From assembly GCA_028641055.1 (NCBI GenBank), contig CM054058.1, positions 498,001,919 through 498,065,918 of the forward strand: a stretch of 64,000 nt of DNA, in the 5' to 3' direction. Origin of the DNA: Alopecurus myosuroides. Taxonomy: Eukaryota > Streptophyta > Magnoliopsida > Poales > Poaceae. How positions within the stretch are numbered: position 1 is the stretch's first letter; each line of letters opens with the position of its first letter. Of the stretch, positions 44,976-57,002 are shown piece by piece. A program made the translations under genes and the position numbers. The notes under the pieces are model-generated. The model made no database searches and was not told the DNA's origin. It was given only the letters and a program-made list of their open reading frames with translations.

Positions 44976-46810
44976 CTTTTGCACTACCCATATGTCCTAC
45001 TTATAGGAGAGGTCATGCGGAATTTTTCCGGCGACCATGCATGTGTGTGCATGTTGGGTTCTATTTTTCTGCTCTATGCGTGTGTAGGCAACCATGGTCC
45101 TCCAAATGAGCTCCGCTCGAATCGCTAGATACAAGAAAGACACGAAGGCAGATATGATTCGGTGCAACAGGTGGCAGATAAGATGTCCGTGTCGATCATG
45201 CAAACTCGTGCGCTGGATTGACCCTGATTCCGGACAATTGGAGGAGCACCTTCTCAGACGCGGTTGCATTGACGACCACAACCAGCTGGCACCGGCAGCA
45301 AAAGGTGCGCATGAAGACGAGGGCGTTCGAGATGACGAAGGAAATGTCGGCGGAGAAGGTCATCATGAAGAAGGATATGTCGGCGGAGAAGATCGTCATG
45401 ACGATGAAGGCGTGAACACGGAGACCCCACTAATTTCGGCCTTGCGGGGCTCTTATGTTTAGGATCTGCTGCTCAAGGAGACGACCAACGACAGAGCTGC
45501 AGCCAGGGAGAAAGCCAAGTTGGCGCAAATGGAGATAGAAGGGGTGACTTCGTTGTTTCCTGAGTGCCGCCCCGAGGATACGCGCTTGCATGTAACGCTT
45601 GCTGCTCTTAAGATGAAGACGCAAAACAAATGAACCGACTCGAGCTTCAACAAGAACATGAAATTCTGGCACGATCGCCTTCCCGAGGGGAACACATTTC
45701 CAAGTAGTATCAATGAGGCCAAGAAAGTCGTGTTTCCTCTTGACCTACCGCACGAAAAATACCACGCTTGCATCAATGATTGCGTAATTTATCGGGGCGA
45801 GTACAAGGACGGAACCACATGTCCGAAGTGTGGCCACGGACGATAGAAGAGTGGAACCAACAACAAGAAAATTTCTTGAAAAGTGGTATGGTACTTTCCT
45901 ATCACTCCCCGTCTTAAGCCGTACTACATGGACCCTAAGGAAGCAAAGCTCATAAAATGGCACGCGGAATGGGAGAAGCCCAAAGAAAAGATCCGGAGAA
46001 GGGCTATATCATGACACACCTTGCAGACGCTGCCCAGTGGGAAGCATTGGACATAACCTTTCCGAGTTTCGGGGGCGATGCGACGAACGTCTGGCTGGGC
46101 ATGAGAACCGATGGAATCAATCTGTTCGGCACCCAGAGTAGCACGCATAGAAGCTGACCCGTGTTTGTATGGCCTTACAACCTGCCCCGTGGCTGTGCAC
46201 CAAGCAAAAGTACATACACATGAGTATTCTCATTCAGGGGCCAAAACAACCAGCTGTTGACATGCATTTGTATCTCGGGCTGCTGAAGGACGAGTTAGAC
46301 ACGTTGTGGAAGACGCCATCCCGTACGTGGAACGCCTACACTAGAGATTATTTCCATATGAGAGCCGCGTTACTCACGACGGTCACGGACTATCCTGGTT
46401 ACGCGTATGTATCTGCCCAGGTCAGCCACGGATTCTGCGGCTGCGTGAAGTGCATGGACGGGACCCCGCATCTCCAGCTACCAAGGGATCCTGGGTCTTT
46501 GAAAACTGTGTACCCAGGGACTCGAAGGTGGCTTCTCTTGAATCACCCATGGAGAAAACGCGGTGAGTTGTTCAATGGTAAAGACGAGCCCGATGGAGCC
46601 CCGCGCACGAGGATCGGAGCAGAAATCGACGAGCTTATGAAAAATTAGGATGAGTGCCCTTCGCCGGGAAAGAAGCATCCCAAGCTAGAGCCGCTGCTTG
46701 ATGTATGGAAAGTGAGGTCTGTTTTTCACGACTTGGAGTACTGCCCGGTCCTCCACACGCCCCATAGCCTCGATGTGATGCACATTACGAAGAACGTTAC
46801 GGAGAGTTTG

Positions 46811-49800
46811 TGTGACGCCCCGAGATCGGGCACCATGCAGATTTCAGCATTCCCGCCAAAATCCACATAATAACCGATTCCAGGTTGCCACTTGTGATAA
46901 CATTACAACATTTCACGAATATTCCGCAACAACAACAGAAAAGATATATACAAGACGACTCAAACGAGTCAAAGATACAACTGATACCATACAAAGATCC
47001 AAATGACAGCGGAAGAAACAACATAGTGCCCGACTACGGACAAGATACAAATTGGACTAAGAGTCCTGAAGATAACCAATGACGTCCAATCCCGGCCTAG
47101 GCCAAGCCGGAGGGATTCCCAAGCTAACGTCGTCAGACTTCAAACCTGTTGACTGCAATGTGGAATATGCAGCCACGAAATGGATTCGTGGGTCAGTACG
47201 GTTAAGTAATGGCAAGTGGATAAACCATACTCACAAGATACCAGCGTAACCAATCATCACAAGATACAAATATTTTGGGTACAACGGAAAGGAAGGGATT
47301 ATTGCAACGAAGCGGCAGCGGGCTGCACTAACTAACTACAGAGACGCGCTACAACATCCGGCTAAAAGAAAGGGATAAGATAGCGCGACAAAACCAACTA
47401 TAACTACTCACCAAACAATACCCATCCAGTGTTACCCCCTACTAAGGAAGCAACCCAAGGAAACTCACACTGTTGATTAAGGTGACATTCATTTTCATGG
47501 TGGAGGTAATCTATATTACTAGTCAAGTTATCATCGTTAAGTGTAAGTTGTCTGAGTACTTGTTAGCCAGCACTTTCACCAAGTCATCCATAACCGCGGA
47601 CAACACGGCTTCTCGAGAAGATTAACCCTGCAGGGATGCACCAATTTGGCCGTACACGTAAGAATGACCCGCCAGATGGAAATGCACTTCCACCAAGCGA
47701 GGCACTCAACACAACCCAACTCTTCTTTGCATCAAGCCCAAAGAACCCCGTGCAATTGAGCGCACGGCTAATCAAGCCCCACGAAGAAAAGGGGACCCTC
47801 ATAGCACTCTAAGAACGTGTCTCCCTAAATGCCGACTACAAAAGTTCCACACTGGCGCCAAGGGTTCGCACCTGCATATGCATGCGGCAAATGGAAAACC
47901 CGAACTAAATGAGGCGATTTGGACGAGATGCGAATCGAATCAAAGTTGCGGGGGGCGCCCATACTCGCTTCCCATATGCGGTTAGTGCGCTCATCATGGA
48001 TCGGAGGACAAGACCCTTTTCCTAATTAAGTTCGACACTAGCAGGCCTCAAAACCACGCCGGGCCTCCTGCCGGTGCCTTATCATCAATTTATTATTACC
48101 CAAAACATTAACATGTTGTTGATTGAATTGAAACCCAACTATCAACTAAACAGGTGATAAGATAAATGACGACAAGACTCGAGCACAAACAACCCTAAGC
48201 ATGCAACTACGACACGAGGGCCAACGGGGTAAACAAACAACAGTTAATAGGAAGTGGAAGGAAGGCTATATCATGCTTGCAAGTAAAACATATGATAGGA
48301 TCGAGACACAAGAATCGAATCATAAGGCTAGCATAAAGATAACGGAAAGAATCGGTAACAAGTGATGAAAGGCAGCCATAGGCAGCAAGTGAGTATACTT
48401 GCCTGGAATCCAGCAAGTAGAGGTAGCAGAACTTGTCGTTGCTCACATCATCTCAGTGTCCTAGCCGCGAAGAAGCAACGAACTAGAACAAACACCGGAT
48501 GCAACAATTACTAATACGGCAAAAGATCCAGCATGATCCTATTTTATATGCATGACATGGCAGGATGCAACACCAGATGCAAATTAGGCAATTTAACCGG
48601 AACCGGAGTCCGGACAAATATTTATTGGTTCAAGTTGTTTAGCTAACCATCAAGGTTAAATGTTGATTAACAAGTGTAAACAAGGAAGAAGTGAGGTATT
48701 CAATATTAAATGGAATATGGGAACAATTGAATTAAACACCCCAACACATTCCATATTTAGATATTAGGTGAACATGCATCACAAGCTAAAATGCACAAAG
48801 CAAGATGCAAACAGTTGTATGAATCGCATGTACAGATTCCTTGCATTGTTCTGGTTGGAAAACATATTTTATTTGTTGAATTTGGATTTAAAATGAGCAA
48901 GTTATCAAATTAACTATTTTAAATGCATTAAATAAACAATTAGTTGTTTTCAGCAATTTAAATTATTCAAAACAGAAAACAAAGTTGATATTTGCAAAGG
49001 TCATGAAAAATGGGATGGAAAACATATTTTACATGTTCAAAAAGAATTTAGTTTGACCAAGTTATTAATTTAGCAATTTTAAATGAATTAAACAAGATTT
49101 AAATAATTTAACCAAGTTTAATTATTCAAAACAGGAAACAAAGTTTATATTTGGAAAGCTTATTCAATTTTGCATGGAAAACATATTTTACATGTTGGAA
49201 TTGGATTTGAATTGCCCAAGTTATGAATTTTGCAATTTAAAAGGTGTAATGAAAGTATTGAATTATTACTCCAATTTTAATTAGGCAAAACAGGAAACAA
49301 AGTTGATATTTGCAAAGTTTAGAGAATTTTGATTGGAAAACATATTTTACTTTTCAAATTTGGAGTTAAAATGAATTAGTTATGATTTATGCAATTAAAT
49401 CAATTTAAATTGAGCCGGAAGCCCAACATCTAATTTAGGAGGTTCGAGTTATTTATCTACCCATCAATATTAAGCGTTGAGTTAACATGGCGAGATAACA
49501 TAAAGATGAGCTATGCAATTTTAAATGGAACCGGAACAATATTTAATTGTCCCAACTCATTCCATATTTAATTATTAGATGATATTACTATTACCCGCAC
49601 CCACAAAATGCAATGCAACACATGAATGATTTGACATTTATAAAATAGATGGCATTTAGAAAAATACGCATATAGGGGTTATGATTGGGGTTTGGGTTCG
49701 AACGTTAGGAGAGGATCTTCGGGGTTAACGCCGATGTCTTCGGAGTGTAGAGGAAGTAGTGGTACTCGTTCCGTAGTGGAAGTAGTCGTTCACGTCATCG

Positions 49801-51235
49801 GTGGTAGTTGTCGATCTTGTCATCGAGGTTCGAAGAGGAAGTAGACGTAGTCGTGGAAGTAGATGTAGTAGTGGAAGTAGTCGTGGTCAACTGTCAACAT
49901 TATCACATACAGAACGTCGAGGAAGTAGACCTTGGCGATTCCATCTTCGAGGTTCACAATACGCACAAAGGCGGCCACACAAGGAGAACACGGCGGGACG
50001 GGTACGTACGGCGGCGTAGATGTTCATGGGTTGATGACGTGCTTGTCGATGTACATGGTGATGCGGGCGCAACTGTCCATCCACGTGCTGGAGGAAGTCC
50101 TTGTCTTCCGCAGCGAGCAGACGTGTCTTGTTGGGCGACATGAGATGGTTCCGCCGTCCAGAAGCGGCAGCAACTCGGTGGAGGTGTTGTCCGAGACCTG
50201 GTTGCCTAAGTGTTGGCATCTGGATGCCACAGATGGAGCAGGCGCGCTGCTACTGCACAAGCACCTCCTCCTCTTAGATCGACGCGGTGCGGGTGGCATC
50301 CAACGGAGGGATCTTCGGCCTCCACGGCAGGAGCCAAGTCGCGCGCGTACATACATCTCCGGCTTGCGCAGGTCGGGGCAGACCAACTCCAGGAGCGGCA
50401 CCGTCGCAACGATGACCGGAGCAGCTAGGGATTCGTCGTCCCTCCAGCGAAGGGCGCGGTACACGCAGGCCCGTCCTTTTGGAGACGGCGGGTAGGCGAC
50501 GCTGGGACGGAGGCCAGCATCGGCGAGGGATTCGACCGGGAGCTGCGCGTGGGGTAGGAGGTCGCAGAAGAGGAGCACGGGAGAGGTGGCGCACGGGACA
50601 GAGGAGGGGTCGAAGGAGGGAGGAGACGAGCCGAGGAGGACGGCAGGAGGGGAGCGGGCGGCGGCCGCGCGAGCTGCGGTGCGGGAGGAGGAGAGGGGCA
50701 CCGGAGCTCGGGTCACGAGGTAGAGGAGGCGGGGAAACCAGGAGGCGGCGGTGGACGAGACGATGGCGAGCTCGCCGTGGAGCGTCCATGGCAGAGGGAG
50801 GAGGCAGGGGACAGGGAGAGGAGCTCGAGCTCCTGGCGGCGGGGTTCGGTGCAGAGGAGGGTAGCGAGCAGGGGAAAGGGATGGGGATCGAGGCCTATCT
50901 CCTGCGTGCGTGTGCGTGCAGGTGGGGTTGTGTCGGGTGCGTGCGTGTAGAGTTAGGGTTTGGGGTGTGTTAACAGGCCGGTTGGCCTGTGGGCTGGCCG
51001 GCCCTCAAATCCTTTTTTTTAACAAAACTGTTTAATAGAAAGAAAGGAAAAAGAAACGTTTTGAGGCACAACACCTCTTTAAAAAAAATATTAGAAAACA
51101 ATATTTGTTGGAAATTTAATTATTTGCAAGAGAAATGTTTTGAGTGCACAATGATGCATGAGGATGCGCAATGCCATGCGATGCGAGAGAACAGAAAAGA
51201 GCAAACAATCTATTTGGGGAACCCCGGGCGTTACA
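46811..51235 (-). repeat. LTR of element C, full-length copy
   Basis: It has the same plan as LTR B: an AT-rich and conserved part at low coordinates, a 159-base repeat array at 48857-49400, and a GC-rich island at 49740-50960 with an AACCCTAACTC-type leader start. The high-coordinate end is GGGCGTTACA. Confidence 0.85.
48857..49430. repeat. Array of 159-160-base tandem repeats in LTR C
   Basis: GGAAAACATATTTTA starts at 48857, 49017, 49176 and 49335, spacings of 160, 159 and 159 bases. Later landmarks (AAGTTAT, AATTTTAAATG, CAAAACAGGAAACAAA) keep the same phase. The units resemble those in LTR A and B. Confidence 0.85.
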
Positions 51236-51732
51236 GAGGACACCACTAACAAGGGATTGCGCCCTCGCAATCCACCCACTAACCCGGGAGGGGAAAGAAG
51301 TTCGACTATCGATTCTTCATGCTTCCAGTTGATCTCCTCGACACCACTAACAAGGGATTCTCGACACCACTAACAAGAGATTCTTTCTCGGAGTGACGAT
51401 GATGTTCTTCCACCATGAATCTTCCGATGATCGAACCTATTAGGTTAAAGGCTCAGAAAACGTCCAACCCACGTAGGATGCTAAGCTTTGAAAGATTGAG
51501 TGGGAGAGAGACTCCAAAACAAATAAGATGATAGGAGAAATAGAATAGAGGAAAGGAATAAACAAGAATCCTATCGAGAGGTTTCCAAAACGTGTTTTGC
51601 ACAAATAGTTTTTGACACTCTAGAAACACGACCGTTAGCGAGGTTAACCTACAGGCTTTGCGGACCCGTTGCTTCGATAACCATTCGTATTGAAACAATA
51701 TCGGGAATCGGAAACCATGCTCTGATACCATT
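51236..51732 (-). other. Interior of element C
   Basis: Only 497 bases. GACACCACTAACAAGGGATT or close variants occur three times (51238, 51340 and 51362). In element sense the primer-binding site AATGGTATCAGAGCATGG is at about 51715-51732. No gag or pol similarity was seen. Confidence 0.7.
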
Positions 51733-52550
51733 TGTGACGCCCCGAGATCGGGCACCATGCAGATTTCAGCATTCCCGCCAAAATCCACATAATAACCGAT
51801 TCCAGGTTGCCACTTGTGATAACATTACAACAGTTCACGAATATTCCGCAACAACAACAGAAAACATATATACAAGATGACTCAAACGAGTCAAAGATAC
51901 AACTGATACCATACAAAGATCCAAATGACAGCGGAAGAAACAACATAGTGCCCGACTACGGACAAGATACAAATTGGACTAAGAGTCCTGAAGATAACCA
52001 ATGGCGTCCAATCCCTGCCCAGGCCAAGCCGGAGGGATTTCTAAGCTAACGTCGTCAGACTTCAAACCTGTTGACTGCAATGTGGAATATGCAGCCACGA
52101 AATGGATTCGTGGGTCAGTACGGTTAAGTACTAGCAAGTGGATAAACCATACTCACAAGATACCAGCGTAACCAATCATCACAAGATACAAATATTTTGG
52201 GTACAACAGAAAGGAAGGGATTATTGCAACGAAGCGGCAGCGGGCTGCACTAACTAACTACAGAGACGCGCTACAACATCCGGCTAAAAGAAAGGTTGGC
52301 CTGTGGGCTGGCCGGCCCTCAAATCCTTTTTTTTAACAAAACTGTTTAATAGAAAGAAAGGAAAAAAGAAACGTTTTGAGGCACAACACCTCTTTAAAAA
52401 AAATATTAGAAAACAATATTTGTTGGCAATTTAATTATTTGCAAGAGAAATGTTTTGAGTGCACGATGATGCATGAGGATGCGCAATGCCATGCTATGCG
52501 AGAGAACAGAAAAGAGCAAACAATCTATTTGGGGAACCCCGGGCGTTACA
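51733..52550 (-). repeat. LTR of element C, copy with 3.6-kb internal deletion
   Basis: It follows the left LTR from its start to the equivalent of about 47373, then jumps to the equivalent of about 50981 and follows it to the end. At the join GGCTAAAAGAAAGG is fused to TTGGCCTGTGG, sharing GG. The lost 3607 bases include the repeat array and the GC-rich island. Confidence 0.85.
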
Positions 52551-53609
52551 GTTTGTTTGGCACTATTTGCAATTCGGAAAAGTCCAAGGATGAGCCGAAA
52601 GTAAGATACGATCTGAAATATTTTGGCATCAGGAAAATCTGCAAGGCCCTGCCGATAGTGATGATGATGAGGATCAGACGGAAGGGACTCAACGTCCCTG
52701 CAAAAAGGCCAAGAAGAATACGGTGGTGCTTCCCGCTGCCTTCTTCACATTGAGTCCGACGGAGCTCGAGCGGTTTTTTAGGTGCCTCCTAGAAGTCAAA
52801 GTTCCTCATGGATACTCAGGGAGTATAAGCAGATAACTGGACTTAGCGAAGAAGAGGTTCACCGGTATGAAGTCTCACGATTGTCACATGCTCATGACGT
52901 AGATACTTCCCGTTGCGATCCGAGGAATAATGTACGAGCACGTCCGTGATACGTTGTATGGCCTTTGCAACTTTTTCGACGTTATCACCCGGAAGTCGAT
53001 CGGCGTGAAGCAGCTCAAGATGCTACAGGATGATATCGTGGTGATACTATGCGGGGTCGAGATTTACTTCCCGCCAGCATTCTGTGATATATGTGTCCAT
53101 CTCCTTCTCCATATCGTTGATGACATCAGGCATCTCGGCCCGACGTTCCTGCACTACAAGATGTCGATGGAAAGGCAAAACAGTGTCCTGAAAGGATACG
53201 CTCGCAACAGGGCTTGTCCAGACGCTAGCATGGCCAAAGGATTTCTAACCAACGAGTGCATATCCTTTTGCGGGAATTAGCTAAGCACCAACCATGACCA
53301 GGATGTCGGTATGCCCACCGGGACGCAGCTCGGCAGGCTCACTGGAGTCGGTCACTGCGAGGGATGCCACCACGTCCATGTCGGCATTCAGAAACGACGC
53401 GACGACTTTGAAAGGGCTCACCGGGTTGCGCTACAACAATTAAAATTGATCGATACTTTCGTGGAAGAGCACAAAAGCTTAATCAACCAGAATTACATCG
53501 AAATGGGTGGGCCGAGGAAGATGGGAGATGTAACCAAAGAGCACAACCTAGCTTCACGCGTTGGTTCAAGCAAATTCAACTGATTGAAGCACGGAGCAAA
53601 ATGCCTTCT

Positions 53610-55034
53610 TGATGCATGTAAAATGCATACATGAACTTTGCATGTTATTACTTGTTTTTCCTACATATTAGCAACTTATATTCATGTTTTACAATGATTT
53701 GGGGGATTTTCTGAACAATCCCCCTTCTTTTGGTTCTAACCCTGTTTTTCCAGAAAACGTACTTTTTAGTGTTTCAGACTTTCCGGGAGCTTAGGGACTC
53801 CAAAAAGGGCAAGGCCAAAGAGCACGGTTCAGAATTTTTGAGACGAAGACCATGGGCCAAAGTAGAGGGCCAAAAGGCCAACCAGGTGGAAAAGAGGACC
53901 CTCCACGCGGCCAGATTCCTTGGCCGCGTGTGGGGCCCCCTTTTTGCCCCCGTGGCTCCGATGCCGTCGATATTTCTTCTCCCGAGTGTCTCGTGACCTA
54001 AAAACGGCTATATAAAGGGTCACCTGACCTTTTCGAGAAGGAGGCGGCGCCAAGAGACGAAACCACGAAACAGAGAGACAGAAGGCTGCCGCCGGAGAAG
54101 ATCGGAGGGGGGAAACGCCGCCGGGATCAGCCCTGGAGGGCTCCACCCCCCTCCGGCGTGTTCATCATCAACATCTACAGCAAGATCAGCTCCATCTCTC
54201 CACTGTAATATCTTGGCAAACACGATGTATGATGCAATACTATTATTCCCTTGATGTATTGTGTCTCCCCGTCTATGTTTGAGTAGTGAATTGTTCTTGA
54301 CAATGGTGAAATAGTTCGTTGATTGGTTGCATACAAGTTTGTATCTTCTATGATTGTCTTTATGTACAATATATGAGTGCACGCATATGTTGGGGAATGC
54401 ATGTAAGGTGATCACCGGTAGCATAATGGAGTGGTGGTGACTTGGGAGTGACAGTAACCTGAGACCGAGCCACAAAGTTAAGTTATTGGGGGATATATAT
54501 AGGGGACCTTAGAACGTAAGGCTATGGTGGGACTTTATGTCTTAATCAATCTTGTGCAGTCATTTACTTGGCCACATGATCCATCATAAGGGGTTGTAGA
54601 TCATTTACTTGACTATACCTATTCATGGCTCCTTCCTAGAAGAAACAACTAAGACTAAAACATGTGCTTCACTAATTGTGACAACCACACGAACGAAACA
54701 CCTATTGCTAGAACACTTGCTCCCTTGAGATACTTGAGATATTTGCTGCTTGATACTTGTGAAACTTGCTTAGAAACTTGCTTTAGAAACTTGCTTTAGG
54801 ATTACTTGCATTTTAAACTTGCTTCACTAGTTACTAGACAAACCACACTCCACGTCACTTACTTTTAATTAGTTAGTTCCTTTTAGTCAAACTTATTGCT
54901 TTGCATAAACAACCATATAAGAGGGTTATAGGGCTTTAGAGAATAGATAGCTTACCTTCAGCTCCTCATGGGTTCGACACTCAAATACTTATCGAAAGGT
55001 AGTACAATTGATCTCCTGCACTTGGGAGTCATCA
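53610..55034. mobile_element. Solo LTR D, 1425 bases, inside the CACTA transposase
   Basis: It starts TGATGCATG, ends GAGTCATCA and is flanked by CTTCT at 53605-53609 and 55035-55039. There is no internal region, so it arose by LTR-LTR recombination. A TATA box (TATATAAA, 54009-54016) followed by a GC-rich leader and CCATCTCTCCACTGTAAT suggests plus-strand transcription. The family is unnamed here; it is unlike A, B and C. Confidence 0.8.
54009..54016 (+). promoter_or_regulatory. TATA box of solo LTR D
   Basis: TATATAAA in GGCTATATAAAGGG, followed within about 30-40 bases by purine- and GC-rich leader sequence. It is a strong plant-type TATA box in the expected central part of an LTR. Confidence 0.6.
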
Positions 55035-55699
55035 CTTCTACGGAAGATGAAAAACTCATGTACCTTATCACAGGGCCCCGGGCAGAACGTAAGGACCTAT
55101 CAGGGGTACGACATCTACGGTTACAGATTCTCCACCGAGGACAAGGACATGAGTAGCGAAAATCAAAAATCAAGAGTAACTATGCTATCATACGGCGATG
55201 ACGAGACTATGTCAAGGAAAGATACTTCAGAAAGATCGAGGAGATATGGGAGCTCAACTACTACGGAGAGACGGTGGTGCCAATGTTCCGCGTGAGATGG
55301 GCCAATAATGTCAAGAAAGAAGGACGGTATTTCGCCACCATGGTTATACTCAATGCCAAATCGAAGAACGCATCCGCGAAAAATGAGCCATGGGTACTCG
55401 CTAGCCAAGTTGACCAATGTTTCTTCATCACCGACCCGTCAAGGCCTAGCCGTGTTATCGTGAGGAGGGGCAAGAGGAGCATCATCGGAATGCAAGGAGA
55501 CGCCAACGAGGAAGACTTGGACAAGAACGGTGATCCGAAGATCGATGAGGAGTTCGACAAGCACTTCGACATGCCTACTACTGGTAAAGTAAGAAGGAAG
55601 ACATCCCTACCTACCCAAGATTGTCCGTTCACGCGAAGAAATCTGAAGGTGGCCAGCATAAATTATTCAGCCGCCAACAAAAAGGGGAAGAGACGCTAA

Positions 55700-55879
55700 A
55701 CTAGATCGGAACCGAGATGAAGAAGACTTTTTTGTGTATGCGCATATGTGTGTGAGACAAGATTGTGAAGAGACGCTAAATAAAAAAAATTCTACTAATA
55801 AATGGATGTTTTCTTTCTTTAATTGTAATTAATTGTTTTCCTTCTTTAATTATAATAAAATAAAATATTAAAAAAATGT
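55700..55879. other. 3' flank of the CACTA transposase
   Basis: AT-rich, with direct repeats around TTTCTTTAATTGTAATTAATTG and TTAATTATAATAAAATAAAATA. Probably the 3' untranslated part of TNPD. No other feature. Confidence 0.4.
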
Positions 55880-55954
55880 GGGGTAGCACCAGGATTCGAA
55901 CCTGGCTGTTGCTAGGGTTCTTTACTTCACAGCCACACCACTGGGCTAGTAACA
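55880..55954 (-). ncRNA. tRNA-like pseudogene or SINE head with A- and B-boxes
   Basis: On the minus strand the 75 bases contain an A-box TAGCCCAGTGG, a perfect 4-base D-stem (AGCC with GGCT), and a perfect T-arm CCAGG-TTCGAAT-CCTGG with B-box GGTTCGAATCC. Acceptor and anticodon stems are poor, so it is not a functional tRNA. The spacing fits an RNA polymerase III internal promoter. It lies between the end of TNPD and the CACTA subterminal repeats. Confidence 0.6.
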
Positions 55955-56429
55955 CACATTTGTCACAGTATAACGTTTATGTTTTTCATTTTATCTATCC
56001 ACATAATTCTATGGCGCACCAAATTGTGCGCCACAGAATTCTCTTAATTTTGTGGCGCATCTCCTACGGGATGCGCCATAGAATTCTCTTCCAGCAAATG
56101 ACATGTGGCCCCGAACATGTGGCCACACAATTCGCACACAATTCCGTGGCGCATCTGTACGTGGTGCGCCACAGAATTCTCACAATTCTATGGCGCACTG
56201 TGGCTGCGCAACAGAATGTGCCTCTTAGCCACAGAAATATCGCCCCCCGCGTTATCTTCCACACTTAGCGAAATTTCCCTCCCCTGTGTCGACGAACCCT
56301 ACCTCCCCGCCGTCGTGCTCGCGCTCGCCCTCCCGCGACGAACTCTAAACCGCCGTCGCAACGCCAATTCCACTCTCGTGTGCACAATTCCCCACCCCTC
56401 TCTCCCTCACGCGACGAACCCTAGCTCGC

Positions 56430-56550
56430 AACCCGTGGAGTAGCCGCCCGTGGAGGAGCAGCCCGTGTAGTAGCCGGCTGTGGAGGAGCCCGCCCGTGTA
56501 GGAGCCGGTGGCGTCGACCGTGGAGGAGCAGCCTGCGGAGGAGCCGCCAT
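56430..56550. repeat. Short tandem repeat in the CACTA-2 leader
   Basis: Variants of CCCGTGGAGGAGC and CCGTGTAGTAGC recur every 15 to 18 bases. GC-rich; reading through it gives stops in the likely sense frame. Confidence 0.5.
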
Positions 56551-57002
56551 CGCCTTGCTTCACTTCAACCTCTATCTATTGTCGCCTCGCTCTGCTTGGG
56601 ATAAGGTGAACCTCCCCTCCCCCTCCCCCGTAGGTTGGATTTGTATTGTAATTTATCTGAGCAGAAACCCCGTAGGTTGGATTTGTAGATGTGGCTAATG
56701 GCTAGTGCAACTGAAGTTTTGATTCATGAAAGAAAGAAACTAGGTTGTTAATTGAGAAATATTTTGTTACTAGATTGACTTTGGAACTTTGTTGTTACTG
56801 TTCTAGCTATGTGAGACTGGTTGCAGATTGGTGTGAGACCAAACTTGAAGTTTAACATTGTGCTCCTAGAGACAGACCATGTATCGAAGAACATTGTGCT
56901 TGTCCTGGGCTATTTTATTGTGCCCCCGGTGAAGATGAGGCCTTGTGCTCTTGTTCTTTTTTTGTCGTGTGTGTGCATGTACAGGAATTGACTAGCCAAC
57001 GT

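Larger units (their letters stand above)
46811..52550 (-). mobile_element. LTR element C: 4.4-kb LTR, 0.5-kb interior, other LTR internally deleted
   Basis: Target duplication GTTTG at 46806-46810 and 52551-52555. The left LTR is 46811-51235 (4425 bases), the interior 51236-51732 (497 bases) and the right LTR 51733-52550 (818 bases). In element sense (minus) LTRs run TGTAACGCCCGGGG to CGGGGCGTCACA. A TGGTATCAGAGC primer site follows the 5' LTR (the right one). No coding sequence is present. Large blocks match the LTRs of elements A and B (for example 47570-48070 with 27370-27890), so C is a related but distinct family. Confidence 0.88.
45094..55699 (+). pseudogene. CACTA TNPD-type transposase, broken and split by two LTR insertions
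   Basis: Domains in order: the N-terminal transposase-associated region (IRCPCRSCKLVRWIDP, EEHLLRRGC) at 45094-45462; the Transposase_21 core at 45658-46810 (KYHACINDCVIYRGEY, CPKCGHGR, DAAQWEALD, KQKYIHMSILIQGPKQP, DVMHITKNV), resuming at 52556; a DUF4218-type region at 52930-53280 (RKSIGVKQL, YFPPAFCDICVHLLLHIVDD); and a DUF4216-type region at 55035-55699 (YQGYDIYGYRF, VRWANNVKKEGRYFATMV, LASQVDQCFFITDPS). Element C interrupts it at 46810/52551 and solo LTR D at 53609/55035. Independent stops (near 45460, 46646 and 53278) and frameshifts (near 45640, 45850 and 46150) show that it was already dying. Confidence 0.85.
25114..56230 (+). mobile_element. CACTA (En/Spm) transposon, decayed, heavily invaded
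   Basis: The left end is proposed at CACTATTCTATGGCACA (25114), followed by short inverted units such as GGTGCGTCACAGAAT and CCGTGCGTCACAAAA. The right part (55980-56230) has related units TCTATGGCGCACC and GTGCGCCACAGAATTCT. Between them a TNPD-type transposase on the plus strand is split by later insertions. The segments belonging to the CACTA are about 25114-25407, 44784-46810, 52551-53609 and 55035-56230. The right TIR was not found and the right border is approximate. LINE, Harbinger and LTR insertions listed separately account for most of the 31 kb. Confidence 0.5.

Noticed and set aside
49680..49710. B-box-like GGGTTCGAACG in LTR C
   Set aside because: No matching T-stem or A-box at the right distance; too weak to call a tRNA-like module.
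49801..50973. ORFs of 110-230 codons in LTR C
   Set aside because: Low-complexity Arg/Ala/Pro-rich translations in the GC-rich leader island, overlapping on both strands with no recognisable protein.
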